Source of the DNA: Selenomonadales bacterium
GTDB lineage: Bacteria; Bacillota; Negativicutes; Sporomusales; UBA7701
Length of the DNA: 64,000 nucleotides
Reading direction: 5' to 3'
NCBI GenBank assembly: GCA_029975165.1
Contig: JARKPR010000047.1
Span: 164,740-228,739, forward strand
Shown: positions 1 to 8,531 of the stretch, piece by piece
Layout of the letters: each line of letters opens with the position of its first letter
How positions within the stretch are numbered: the first letter of the stretch is position 1
Translations under genes and position numbers: made by a program
Notes under the pieces: model-generated
Seen by the model: only the letters and a program-made list of their open reading frames with translations
Databases searched by the model: none
What the model was told of the DNA's origin: nothing

Positions 1-399
1 GTTGCGCGCGAGGGCAGTGACGTGACCGTGGTGTCCTACGGCAAGACGGTGCATCACTGCCGGCAGGCAGCGGAAATGCTGGCCACCGAAGGGATTTCGG
101 CGGAGATCATCGACCTGCGCAGCCTCAAGCCGTGGGACGCCGCAACCGTGCTCGCCTCGGTGGAAAGAACCGGCCGCCTGGTGGTGGTGCACGAAGCCAA
201 CCGCGTGTGCGGGGTCGGGGCCGAGATCGCCGCCGTGGTGGCGGAAGAAGCCTTTGCCTGCCTCAAGGCGCCGATCGTCCGCCTGGGCGGGCCGGATGCG
301 CCGGTGGCCTCCAGCTATCCGCTGGAGCAGGCCTTCGTTCCCCAACCGGAAGCCATCGCGGCTGCGGCGCGAAGGCTGTGCCGCCGTCAGATAGCCTGA
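1..399 (+). CDS. 2-oxo-acid dehydrogenase E1 beta subunit, 3' end
   Basis: The reading frame is open from the first base, so the start lies outside the window; about 132 C-terminal residues are visible. They match the transketolase C-terminal domain of the beta subunit of pyruvate, acetoin or branched-chain 2-oxo-acid dehydrogenase E1. Visible marks are TVVSYGK near the beginning, the EIIDLRSLKPWD strand-turn and VVVHEA. In the family this domain helps bind the E2 core and pairs with an E1 alpha subunit, usually encoded just upstream. The substrate cannot be decided from this fragment. A cytochrome c gene follows after 38 bp. Confidence 0.88.
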   Translation, partial: VAREGSDVTVVSYGKTVHHCRQAAEMLATEGISAEIIDLRSLKPWDAATVLASVERTGRLVVVHEANRVCGVGAEIAAVVAEEAFACLKAPIVRLGGPDAPVASSYPLEQAFVPQPEAIAAAARRLCRRQIA

Positions 400-437
400 T
401 TTTCAACGTGCGCCAGACGAACCAAGGAGGAATCACG

Positions 438-1034
438 ATGCATCGCATATTCGATCGAACCGCTATTACCACCATTGCCGCCATGACCGCCGGCCTGTTG
501 ACCTGCACCACGCTTTCGACGGCAGCCCTCGCCGAAGGCCGCGACGCGGCCCTGATCAAGCGCGGCGCCCTGCTGGTGAGCGTTGGCGACTGTGTGACCT
601 GCCATACGCCGTTCAAGATGGGGGCCAACGGCCCGGAAAAGGATATGGCCAGAGGGTTGTCCGGCCATCCCGAAGGCTTGAAGCTGACGCCGCCCCCGCG
701 CCTGGACGCGGAATGGAACTGGGGCGGGTCGGCCACCATGACCGCCTTCGTCGGACCGTGGGGTATCAGCTATTCCGCCAACCTGACACCGGACCGGGAA
801 ACCGGCATCGGCGCCTGGAAAGAGAAGGATTTCATCCAGGCCATGCGCACTGGAAAGCACCTCGGCGTGGCCCGGCCGCTCCTGCCGCCGATGCCCTGGC
901 AGGGCCTTTCCGGCTTGCCCGAGAAGGATTTGCAGGCGATCTACGCCTACCTGATGTCCCTGCCGGCAGTCAAAAACCGTGTGCCGGAGCCTGTGCCGCC
1001 GGATGTGCTCGCGGCCAAGGTGGCGGGGAGGTAG
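438..1034 (+). CDS. Exported monohaem cytochrome c
   Basis: The protein has 198 residues. It has a Sec signal peptide (basic start, hydrophobic stretch about residues 9-31, cleavage near ALA-E) and one haem motif CVTCH at residues 52-56. Met in the LPPMPW segment is a plausible distal ligand. It is a class I-like periplasmic electron carrier; the partner is unknown. The start is ATG 438 with a strong AAGGAGG at 424-430. The longer frame beginning at 132 overlaps the upstream gene and is rejected. The gene is in line with the E1 beta gene and may be co-transcribed, although a cytochrome is an unusual neighbour for an oxo-acid dehydrogenase. Confidence 0.85.
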   Translation: MHRIFDRTAITTIAAMTAGLLTCTTLSTAALAEGRDAALIKRGALLVSVGDCVTCHTPFKMGANGPEKDMARGLSGHPEGLKLTPPPRLDAEWNWGGSATMTAFVGPWGISYSANLTPDRETGIGAWKEKDFIQAMRTGKHLGVARPLLPPMPWQGLSGLPEKDLQAIYAYLMSLPAVKNRVPEPVPPDVLAAKVAGR

Positions 1035-1173
1035 GTGTGTCGCGGGCAAGAATGTCGATGCTCCCTTGAGCAAGCAGCATTTTTGGTTTGACCTTGGTCA
1101 ATGCACTGCCATACTGAATCATCATTAACCTCGGCTCTTTGCCGCCAGTTCAGGCGAGGGCTCGTCAAGTCGC

Positions 1174-2574
1174 ATGCTCGATTTTTTTCGACGCTTGTTT
1201 TTCCGGTCAGCCGAAGGCACTGTCCCGGTCGCCGTTGGGCAGGGAGAAAGTCGTCGCGACAAGGACGACTTCGCCCGCCTGAACAGCGAGGCGCCGCTCA
1301 AGAGCGCTCGTCAGGCCGGGCATGCGTTCGTTCGCCGGGAGGCGGTGCTCAATCGCGTCGAAAGAATCGCGGGTTATGAGTTTTCCCTGCTGACGAGTCT
1401 GCAGACCCGCACGTCGCTGGGCGGGGATGCGGCGAAACGAGCCTACGATACCGCGCTCCTGGCCCAGTTGGCGCTGCATGGCGTGACATCGTTGCTCGGC
1501 AACCGCCTGGCCTTCATCGCCCTGTCGGGGGGATCGCTCGATAACACCCTGATCGATCGGCTGCCGCCGCGGAATACCGTGCTGATTCTCGATCTGGAGG
1601 ACGAGGCGACGAATCGGGAGGGGCTTCATGCCCGACTGGCCGAGCTGAAACGCAAGGGCTTTATCCTTGGTTTGAACCATGCCGAGGCTGCCGATGGCGC
1701 TTCGCCCCTGCTCGCCGAAGCGGACTTCATCCAGGTCGATGTGACCGCTTTCAACGCGCTGGATTTGCGCGAGCTGTGCCGTCATCTAAAGAAGCTGCGC
1801 CTCGCGGGACAATCGGCTCCTCAACTGGTGGCACGGAATGTCCAGAGCCATGACGACTATCAGTTCTGCTACAAGTCCGGCTTCGACCTTTTCCAGGGGG
1901 AGTTCATCTCGAGCCGCGAGAGTCTCCATCCCGTCGGCGGCGGGGTCAATCACATGGCTGTCCTGAGCATCGTGGATATGCTGCTTCGCGAACAGAGTTT
2001 TTCCGCCATTGCCGAGCAGTTGAAGAACGAGCCGACCCTGAGCTACAAGCTGCTGCGCTACATCAATTCGGCGGCCATGGGATTGCAGCAACCCGTCGAC
2101 AACCTCACCGAGGCATTGGTCCTCCTCGGGCGGTTGAAGTTTGCCCGCTGGACCTCGCTGCTGCTTTTCGATTTCGCGAATCCGACCTATCAGGAAATCT
2201 CGCTGGCCGAGCGCGCGCTGACGCGGGGCCGCACGCTGGAACTCCTGGCCGGCAGGGGAAATGTCCCGAACGACCCGGCGCGCCTTTTTCTGGTCGGACT
2301 GTTCTCGCTGCTCGACAAGGTTCTGGGCCAGCCGCTTCCGGAGCTTCTGGAAAAAGCGGCGCTGCCGGATGTCGTGCGTGAAGCACTGCGGGGGAGTGCG
2401 GGCCATTACGCCAACGCGCTGGCGCTGGTGAGGCTCGGGGAGTCGGATTCCGGCGCCAGTCCGGAACAGCTGGCCGGCGCATTGGCGTCGTGCGGGATCG
2501 AGGATGCCTGCTACATGCAGGCAGCGATAGCCGCGTTGGTGTGGACGGACCAGACGCTGGCGGGCGTGGCCTGA
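1174..2574 (+). CDS. Degenerate EAL plus HDOD signalling protein
   Basis: The protein has 466 residues with the arrangement of the YuxH/HDOD family: an N-terminal EAL-like half (about residues 55-245) and a C-terminal HDOD half (about residues 255-450). The EAL half lacks an EAL catalytic signature, so it is probably not an active c-di-GMP phosphodiesterase. The HDOD half carries the typical SYKLLRYINSAA segment and the LGRLKFARW segment. Such proteins act as cytoplasmic c-di-GMP or stress signalling adaptors. It is convergent with the GGDEF-EAL gene, ending 10 bp from it, which strengthens the c-di-GMP theme of the locus. Confidence 0.85.
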   Translation: MLDFFRRLFFRSAEGTVPVAVGQGESRRDKDDFARLNSEAPLKSARQAGHAFVRREAVLNRVERIAGYEFSLLTSLQTRTSLGGDAAKRAYDTALLAQLALHGVTSLLGNRLAFIALSGGSLDNTLIDRLPPRNTVLILDLEDEATNREGLHARLAELKRKGFILGLNHAEAADGASPLLAEADFIQVDVTAFNALDLRELCRHLKKLRLAGQSAPQLVARNVQSHDDYQFCYKSGFDLFQGEFISSRESLHPVGGGVNHMAVLSIVDMLLREQSFSAIAEQLKNEPTLSYKLLRYINSAAMGLQQPVDNLTEALVLLGRLKFARWTSLLLFDFANPTYQEISLAERALTRGRTLELLAGRGNVPNDPARLFLVGLFSLLDKVLGQPLPELLEKAALPDVVREALRGSAGHYANALALVRLGESDSGASPEQLAGALASCGIEDACYMQAAIAALVWTDQTLAGVA

Positions 2575-2584
2575 ACGTCAATCA

Positions 2585-5347
2585 TCACTGTTCGTCGACG
2601 AGGCAGGGCTGCTCTGCATTTATACCACGCACGCGGTTCTCGAATTCCTGAACAGGCAGCGGCTTGCTGAAGAAATATCCCTGGTAAGCATGGCAGCCGG
2701 CGTGTGCTAGGAAGTCTCTCTGCTCGGCCGTTTCGACGCCTTCCGCGATCACCTGCAGGCCGAGGCTCTCGGCCAGGGCGATGATCGTCGTCGCGATTGC
2801 CGCATCGTTCGGGTCGACGAGAATATCCCGCACGAACGACTGGTCGATCTTCAACTGCTCCAGGGGCAGCAATTTCAAATAGGACAGGGAGGAATAGCCG
2901 GTGCCGAAATCATCGAGCGAGAAGGAGATGCCCTTGTCCTTCAGCGCCCGCATTCTTTCGATGACTTCCTGGACGTTTTCCACCAGCAGACTTTCCGTCA
3001 GTTCCAGTTTCAGTCGTTCAGGATTGGCCAGGGTTCTGGCCAGCGTCGAAAATACATGGTCGACGAAATCGGGATGGTGAAATTGCCGCGCGCTGACATT
3101 GACGGCGATCGTCAGATCGGCCATTTTCGGTCGATCCGCCCATTCCGTCAGCGTGACGCAAACGGTATCCAGCACCCATTGGCCCAGTGGCAGGATCAAT
3201 CCCGTTTCCTCGGCCAGCGGAATGAACGCCGCTGGGGAGACTAGGCCGCGTTCGGGATGATTCCAGCGGACCAGTGCTTCGGCGCCGCTGATGCGGCCAT
3301 CGGCCTGGATCTGAGGTTGCAGGTGCAGAACCAGTTGGCCTCGCTCGATCGCCTGCCGCAGGTCTCCCTCCAACGTGGCGCGTTCCATTACGCGGGTTTG
3401 CATTTCCGGGTCGTAGAAGCGCAGGCAGTTGCGCCCGGTGTCCTTGGCCTTGTACAGGGCCAGATCGGCCTGCTGGAGCAGACCATCGACCGATGCTTCG
3501 CGCCCGTGGATCAGTGCGGCGCCAATGCTGGCCGTGCAGTGGTACTCGGTGTCGATGATCCGAAAGACCGGAGCAAATGCGTCAAGAACCCTCGCCCCGG
3601 CAGCTTCGGCCTGTAGCGCCGCGTCGCGCGGGTTACTGCTCAGCCCGTTGAGCAGCACCACGAATTCGTCGCCGCCGAGTCGGGCAATGGTTTCAGCCTC
3701 GCGGATGCAGCGGGTGAGTCGCTGCCCGACCAACTGCAGAAGCCGGTCGCCATTGTCATGGCCGAGAACACTGTTGAGCGTCTTGAAATCGTCGATGTCG
3801 ATCAGCAACACCGCGCCGCAGGTTCCTGTCCGCGCGCATCTGGCGATTGCCTGCTTCAGGCGGTCGATCAGTAATCGTCTATTCGGCAACCGGGTCGTCG
3901 GATCGACGAAAGCCAGCTCCCGGATCTTCTGCTCGGTCTTCCGGGCTTTCGTCAGGTCGGTTAGCGACGCCACGAAATGGGTGACGACGCCGTGGTCGTC
4001 CTTCACTGCGGAAACGCTCACCCACGCGGGGTACGTTTCGCCGTTTTTGCGCCGATTCCGGAGTTCCCCTTGCCACTCGCCGGAGCTTCGGATGCTCTCC
4101 AAAAACCCATCCTTCGAATCCGACTCGAGCAGGTTCGGCCGCAGTATGGCCAACGTCCGGCCAACGGTCTCGTCTCCGCCAAAGCCCGTCGATTCAGTAA
4201 ACGCCTTGTTGACCGTCAGCACCTCGAATTTCGCATTGGTGATCGCCATGGCTTGCTGCGACTCGAAGGCGACGGAGGAAATCTTCAGTCCGGCGCGCTG
4301 CTCGCTGAGCAGACGATTCCGCGCGACCAGGATGTCGGTCAGATCGTTCAGGGAGCCGACGACGGATTCGATATCGTCTCCGCCGGAATCGGTTGCGACC
4401 TCGCCGGTCTCCTCGGCGACCAGTCGCTCGGCTTTTTGCCGCAGTCGGCGCAGCGGTATCAGATTGAGCCGCAACAGAAGCAGCGTGACCAGAACCGCCA
4501 CTGCGATCGATGCGAGCGTGTTGCGCGCGGCTTTTTCATTGCTTTCGTTGATGGCGTTGTACGCGGGCGAACTGTCGATCTCGGCGATGAGAACCCATCC
4601 GTCATCGACGATGAAGATCGGCAGATAGGCCTGGGTAAGGCGGGATCCTTCGATGGAGCGGAATGCCGCGTCCTTGTGCTGGAATGCCTCCTTGATGGCC
4701 GCGGCATCGGGCGTGGTTCCTCGCGGTCTGCTCGACGCCGCGACCTCGCCTGTGCGAGAGACCAGAGAGAGTTCGGCGCCGATTTCCTGGCTGAGCGCCT
4801 TGACGAATCCGTCATCGATCCGTTTTCCGGTGCATACCGCGCCGACGACGCGGTCGCCGATTCGTATCGGTTCGACATACGTGATCAACGGCCCGTTCTT
4901 TTCCCTGACGCTTACCAACGTCGCATTTCCGGCCAAGGCTTCATCAATGCCCCAGTACGTCGCCGGATCTCCTCGTCGTTGCGGTTCCTGCGCCCGGTAG
5001 ATCACCATGCCTTGTTCGTCGGTGATTTCAAGGACGTCGACCCTGGCTTGTTGAAAGGTCCGGTCGAGCAGTTCGGCAACGGCTTCGGTTCGCCTGTCGC
5101 CGGACGTGCTCAGCGCGTTCGCCAGATCCTGCTGGAGCATAAGCGAGACCGACTGCACCCACTCCGATTCGTGTCTGATCATCGGTTCGAAGATCAGCGC
5201 CACGGTCCTGGCTTTTTCGACCTCGCGCTGCTTGACCACATAGCCGCGCAGATCGCTTGCCGTGGTGTGGTTCAGCCATAGCAGGACCAGTGCCAGGGCG
5301 ATGAACGAGACGGCCAGGCTTCCTTTTAACCCCAGCGGGTTTCTCAT
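2585..5347 (-). CDS. Membrane sensor with PAS, GGDEF and EAL domains
   Basis: The protein has 920 residues. The order is TM1 (about 8-26), a periplasmic Cache-like sensor region (about 30-275), TM2 (about 278-298), PAS (about 350-470), GGDEF (about 475-645) and EAL (about 655-905). The GGDEF motif is intact at 558-562. The inhibitory site reads REAE, not the usual RxxD, so product inhibition may be weak. The EAL half has EALVRW, DDFGTGYSSL, LKID and EGVE, all consistent with an active phosphodiesterase. It lies 38 bp downstream of the PstS-like binding protein on the same strand, which suggests that protein presents a ligand to this sensor. Confidence 0.93.
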   Translation of the reverse strand: MRNPLGLKGSLAVSFIALALVLLWLNHTTASDLRGYVVKQREVEKARTVALIFEPMIRHESEWVQSVSLMLQQDLANALSTSGDRRTEAVAELLDRTFQQARVDVLEITDEQGMVIYRAQEPQRRGDPATYWGIDEALAGNATLVSVREKNGPLITYVEPIRIGDRVVGAVCTGKRIDDGFVKALSQEIGAELSLVSRTGEVAASSRPRGTTPDAAAIKEAFQHKDAAFRSIEGSRLTQAYLPIFIVDDGWVLIAEIDSSPAYNAINESNEKAARNTLASIAVAVLVTLLLLRLNLIPLRRLRQKAERLVAEETGEVATDSGGDDIESVVGSLNDLTDILVARNRLLSEQRAGLKISSVAFESQQAMAITNAKFEVLTVNKAFTESTGFGGDETVGRTLAILRPNLLESDSKDGFLESIRSSGEWQGELRNRRKNGETYPAWVSVSAVKDDHGVVTHFVASLTDLTKARKTEQKIRELAFVDPTTRLPNRRLLIDRLKQAIARCARTGTCGAVLLIDIDDFKTLNSVLGHDNGDRLLQLVGQRLTRCIREAETIARLGGDEFVVLLNGLSSNPRDAALQAEAAGARVLDAFAPVFRIIDTEYHCTASIGAALIHGREASVDGLLQQADLALYKAKDTGRNCLRFYDPEMQTRVMERATLEGDLRQAIERGQLVLHLQPQIQADGRISGAEALVRWNHPERGLVSPAAFIPLAEETGLILPLGQWVLDTVCVTLTEWADRPKMADLTIAVNVSARQFHHPDFVDHVFSTLARTLANPERLKLELTESLLVENVQEVIERMRALKDKGISFSLDDFGTGYSSLSYLKLLPLEQLKIDQSFVRDILVDPNDAAIATTIIALAESLGLQVIAEGVETAEQRDFLAHAGCHAYQGYFFSKPLPVQEFENRVRGINAEQPCLVDEQ

Positions 5348-5385
5348 GGTGCCGCTGTCCGGTTGATGATCACGTTTGTAGTCTC

Positions 5386-6255
5386 CTAGCGGCTTGCGGA
5401 TTGCGTGGGCGCAGGAAGCAGGCCATTGGCGCGAAGTAGCTGTGCGCCCTGCGGCGAGGAGATGAACTGGAGGAATGAACGTCCGGCCTCGGTCAGCGAG
5501 GATTCCTTGTAGATCAGGCCGACCTCCGTCCAGAGGGTATAGCGTCCGGCGTCCACGTTGTCCGCATTCGGTTCGATCGAGTCGAGCTGCAAGGCGATCA
5601 GTTTCGTTTTCGCTCCGGAAAGCGCCGATCGGTTGAGGAAACCGAAGCTGGCGGGAAAGCGGTCCAGCAGTTCGATCAACTGCGTATCCAGATGCACGAT
5701 TTTCACGTTGTCGTGGTACTGCAGGTTTTCAAAGGCCTTGATCTCCCGCATTATGCCCTGCAGCGAAGCATCCGTTTTTTCCCTGCCGATGGCACGAATC
5801 GCACCGGGTTTTCCGCCGAGGTCACTCCAGTTGGCGATCTTTCCCGTGAATATGTCGATGGCTTGTTGCGTGGAGATGTTCGGTACGGTGACGCCGGCTC
5901 CGCCTACGAAGGCCACGGGGTCGCGGCCGATGGGGCTATAGATCAGGCCGAGACTCAGCTCCTTGCCTTTGAGGGGGCGGCCGACGCGGCCCATCGTGGC
6001 CGTTCCCTCGGTGACTTCACGCAGCGCGCCGGAAGTGCCGATGGTCGGCGGCACGACAACCCGGTGCCGGGTCTGCTGGTGGTTGTAGGCGTTTGCCAGT
6101 TCCTTCAGGATGTACTCCGGGTTGCCGCTTCCCGGGATAACCAGCGTTTCCGCGCTTGCCACGGGCATGAATGCCAGCATGGTGAGGCAGAGAGTTGCGG
6201 CGCGCCCGATGAATTTCGAGTTCAGGCGTGTCGTGCCGGATATTGTGATGTTCAT
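5386..6255 (-). CDS. PstS-like periplasmic binding protein
   Basis: The protein has 289 residues. It has a signal peptide (cleavage about residue 35, after VASA) and then a PBP-like domain resembling phosphate-binding PstS proteins: an early GSGNPEYI loop, PPTIGTSGALREV, QAIDIFTGKIANWSDLGG and a C-terminal LQFISSPQGAQLL. The segment TGKI(A/T)NW is typical of the PstS superfamily. No pst permease or ATPase genes are adjacent. The gene is upstream of, and probably co-transcribed with, the Cache-PAS-GGDEF-EAL gene, so a sensing role is more likely than transport. Whether the ligand is phosphate cannot be read from the sequence. Confidence 0.85.
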   Translation of the reverse strand: MNITISGTTRLNSKFIGRAATLCLTMLAFMPVASAETLVIPGSGNPEYILKELANAYNHQQTRHRVVVPPTIGTSGALREVTEGTATMGRVGRPLKGKELSLGLIYSPIGRDPVAFVGGAGVTVPNISTQQAIDIFTGKIANWSDLGGKPGAIRAIGREKTDASLQGIMREIKAFENLQYHDNVKIVHLDTQLIELLDRFPASFGFLNRSALSGAKTKLIALQLDSIEPNADNVDAGRYTLWTEVGLIYKESSLTEAGRSFLQFISSPQGAQLLRANGLLPAPTQSASR

Positions 6256-6522
6256 TCGCTTGTTCTATCGAGAGGTGAACGACAGGGAAGCAAATGTAGA
6301 CCACTATAGGTCTGTATCGCAAATCCGGTGTTTTGCCTTTGCGTGCCTTTTGCTTGAAAAACGGTGTTCGGAGCGCTTGTTCTTCTTTGTGATTTCGGTT
6401 GTTGTTCAATGCGTTGCCGTCGGAAGATTTGCGCGGCGAAGGGCTCGAGTTCGGATTGCCGCACCCGACCGGGATCATCGCGGGGCCGGGAAGCGGATCT
6501 CCGGAGGGGACGTGTTCGGCGA

Positions 6523-6876
6523 TCAGGCCGCCTTTTCGCCGCCGAATTCCTCATACGCCTGCAGGGCTTCCGCCGCGGTCATCACCGACGGACCGCCGCC
6601 CATGTAGATGGCGACCTGCAGCATTTCCTCGAATTCCTTGCGCGTTACGCCCATGCGCACGCAGGCCTGGGCGTGGAAGGCGAGGCAGCCCTGGCAGCGG
6701 GCGGCGATACCGATGGCGGTGGCGATCAGTTCCTTGGTCTTGGCCGACAGCGCACCGTCGGCGTGAGTGGCCTTGGCCATCTGCTGGAAACCCTGCATGG
6801 ACTCGGGGATTTCCTTGTTCATCTCTTTGAGTTTGCCGCCGATGTCGGTGGCGAGTTGCTTGTAGCTTGCGGTCAT
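6523..6876 (-). CDS. Carboxymuconolactone decarboxylase/AhpD-like protein
   Basis: The protein has 117 residues and is a single CMD domain. It contains the redox motif CQGC followed by LAFHAQACVRMGVTRKEFEEML, typical of the AhpD-like branch, in which the two cysteines reduce peroxides or accept electrons. AAGGAG lies 6 bp before the ATG. It is divergent from the thioredoxin 2 gene with only 74 bp between starts, which fits a shared redox-stress function. No lactone-degrading enzymes are nearby, so a true carboxymuconolactone decarboxylase is unlikely. Confidence 0.88.
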   Translation of the reverse strand: MTASYKQLATDIGGKLKEMNKEIPESMQGFQQMAKATHADGALSAKTKELIATAIGIAARCQGCLAFHAQACVRMGVTRKEFEEMLQVAIYMGGGPSVMTAAEALQAYEEFGGEKAA

Positions 6877-6950
6877 GCTTATCTCCTTGGATTTTGTGAA
6901 ACAGCCCCGATATTGTAATATAAGAAAACACTAATATGAAGAGGCGACGT

Positions 6951-7409
6951 ATGGAAGACACGATTCAACTGGTGTGCCCGCATTGCGATACGATCAATCG
7001 CGTGTTGCCTGACCGCCTGCAAGAACGGCCGGTGTGCGGGCGATGCAAGCAGTTGCTCTTGACCGAGGAACCGATGGAACTGACGACGCAGAATTTCGAT
7101 CGTCACGTGAACAATTCCGATTTGCCGATTCTCGTCGATTTCTGGGCGCCCTGGTGCGGTCCGTGCCGGACGATGGGGCCGGTGATTGCCGAAGCTGCGC
7201 GCGTGCTGGCGCCGAACGTGCGTGTCGGCAAGCTCAATACCGAGGATGAGTCCGCCATCGCCGCACGCTTTGCCATCCGCAGCATCCCGACCCTGGCCGT
7301 CTTCCGGCGCGGAACTCTGGTCCAGCAACAGGCGGGGGCCGTGCCCCTCCCGCAGTTGCTGGCCTGGGTCCGGGCAGCCGTGCCGGGCGCGGGGAGAGGA
7401 CACGCATGA
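6951..7409 (+). CDS. trxC: Thioredoxin 2
   Basis: The protein has 152 residues. An N-terminal zinc ribbon (CPHC and CGRC, within residues 9-32) precedes a thioredoxin fold with active site WCGPC. This two-part layout defines TrxC, a cytoplasmic disulfide reductase often induced by oxidative stress. I chose ATG 6951 because GAGG at 6941-6944 is well placed and the zinc ribbon begins right after; ATG 6936 adds five residues. The stop overlaps the start of the next gene by 4 bp, so the two are translationally coupled. Confidence 0.92.
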   Translation: MEDTIQLVCPHCDTINRVLPDRLQERPVCGRCKQLLLTEEPMELTTQNFDRHVNNSDLPILVDFWAPWCGPCRTMGPVIAEAARVLAPNVRVGKLNTEDESAIAARFAIRSIPTLAVFRRGTLVQQQAGAVPLPQLLAWVRAAVPGAGRGHA

Positions 7410-8380
7410 GCGCGCACGACTCCACGCCCGCCGCAGGAAGCCTGGCCCACTTTCCCGTTTCCCTGATTTCCACGGTGATGGGGCTGACCGGACTGGCCAT
7501 CGCCTGGCAGAAGGCGCATCTGGTCTTCGGCATCTCGTCTGCGGTATGGATCGGCATCGCCATGTTCGCGAGTGCCGTATTCGTATCGCTGGTCGGCCTC
7601 TATGCGGTAAAGCTTGTGCGCTTTCCCGATGCGGTGCGCGGCGAGTGGCGCCATCCGGTGCGCGTCAGCTTTTTTCCCACCATATCCATCAGCCTGATGC
7701 TGCTGGCTGCCGTATGGGGCGAAGCCGCTCCCTCGGTGGCCTTCTTCCTGTGGGCGACCGGCGCTGTGTTGCAGCTGCTGTTCACGCTGTCGATCCTGAG
7801 CAGCTGGATGTTCCACACGCATTACGACATCAAGCACGCCAATCCGGCATGGTTCATTCCGGTGGTCGGCAACCTGTTCGTGCCGATCAGCGGCGCGCGC
7901 TTCGCCTCGCCTGAACTCGGCTGGTTCTTCTTCAGCATCGGCATCTTCTTCTGGCTGGTGCTGATGATCATCATTTTCTACCGCGTATTCTTCCACGAGC
8001 CGGTGCCGCCGCGCCTGCAACCGACACTGTTCATCCTGCTTGCGCCTCCGGCCGTCGGCTTCATCGCCTATGGCGTGCTCGTGCCGGAGCTCGATACGCT
8101 GGCGCGCCTGCTGTACTACTTCGCGCTGTTCATCGCACTGCTGCTAGGTGCCAACGCGCCCCGCTTTGTGCGCGGCGGGTTCTTCATATCGTCGTGGGCG
8201 TACTCGTTCCCGCTGGCGGCGATCACCATCGCTTCGTTCTCCATGGCGCAGCGTAGCGGGCTGTCGTTCTTCCTCGGCTTGGCCGGGGCGCTGCTGGCGG
8301 TCGCGACCGCGGTTATCGGGCTGCTCGTCGTCAAGACTCTCGGCGCAGCCATGCGCAACGCGATCTGCGTGCCGGAGTAG
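7406..8380 (+). CDS. TDT/SLAC1-family anion channel (TehA-like)
   Basis: The protein has 324 residues with about ten membrane segments. The opening HFPVSLISTVMGLTGLAIAW matches the TehA/SLAC1 family (tellurite resistance or C4-dicarboxylate TDT transporters). Internal landmarks are GEWRHPVR, NPAWFIPVVGNLFVPI and SWAYSFPLAA. Family members act as anion channels or exporters in the inner membrane; substrate and direction are not evident. The ATG overlaps the trxC stop by 4 bp, so the pair forms an operon. No tehB-like methyltransferase is present. Confidence 0.9.
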   Translation: MSAHDSTPAAGSLAHFPVSLISTVMGLTGLAIAWQKAHLVFGISSAVWIGIAMFASAVFVSLVGLYAVKLVRFPDAVRGEWRHPVRVSFFPTISISLMLLAAVWGEAAPSVAFFLWATGAVLQLLFTLSILSSWMFHTHYDIKHANPAWFIPVVGNLFVPISGARFASPELGWFFFSIGIFFWLVLMIIIFYRVFFHEPVPPRLQPTLFILLAPPAVGFIAYGVLVPELDTLARLLYYFALFIALLLGANAPRFVRGGFFISSWAYSFPLAAITIASFSMAQRSGLSFFLGLAGALLAVATAVIGLLVVKTLGAAMRNAICVPE

Positions 8381-8477
8381 CCGCGAGAACCCGCCATCAA
8401 TCCCCAAGGCATAATCCCGCCCGCACGACCCGGGCTGACGTCCGCCGATGGACGAAGCAGTACTGCCGGAGATACTT

Positions 8478-8509
8478 CAACCCCGGTGAAGCGCACTTCA
8501 CCGGGGTTG
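8478..8509. terminator. Hairpin between convergent genes
   Basis: A perfect 14-bp stem (8478-8491 with 8496-8509) closes a CGCA loop. It lies between the converging TDT gene and haem-protein gene. No long T-tract is present, so it may terminate both transcripts weakly or act mainly as an RNA end stabiliser. Confidence 0.65.
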
Positions 8510-8531
8510 TGCTTTGAATCCGCTCTTTAAC

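Noticed and set aside
3977..5281. 434-residue plus-strand open frame opposite the GGDEF-EAL gene
   Set aside because: Antisense shadow; the minus-strand protein has full catalytic motifs.
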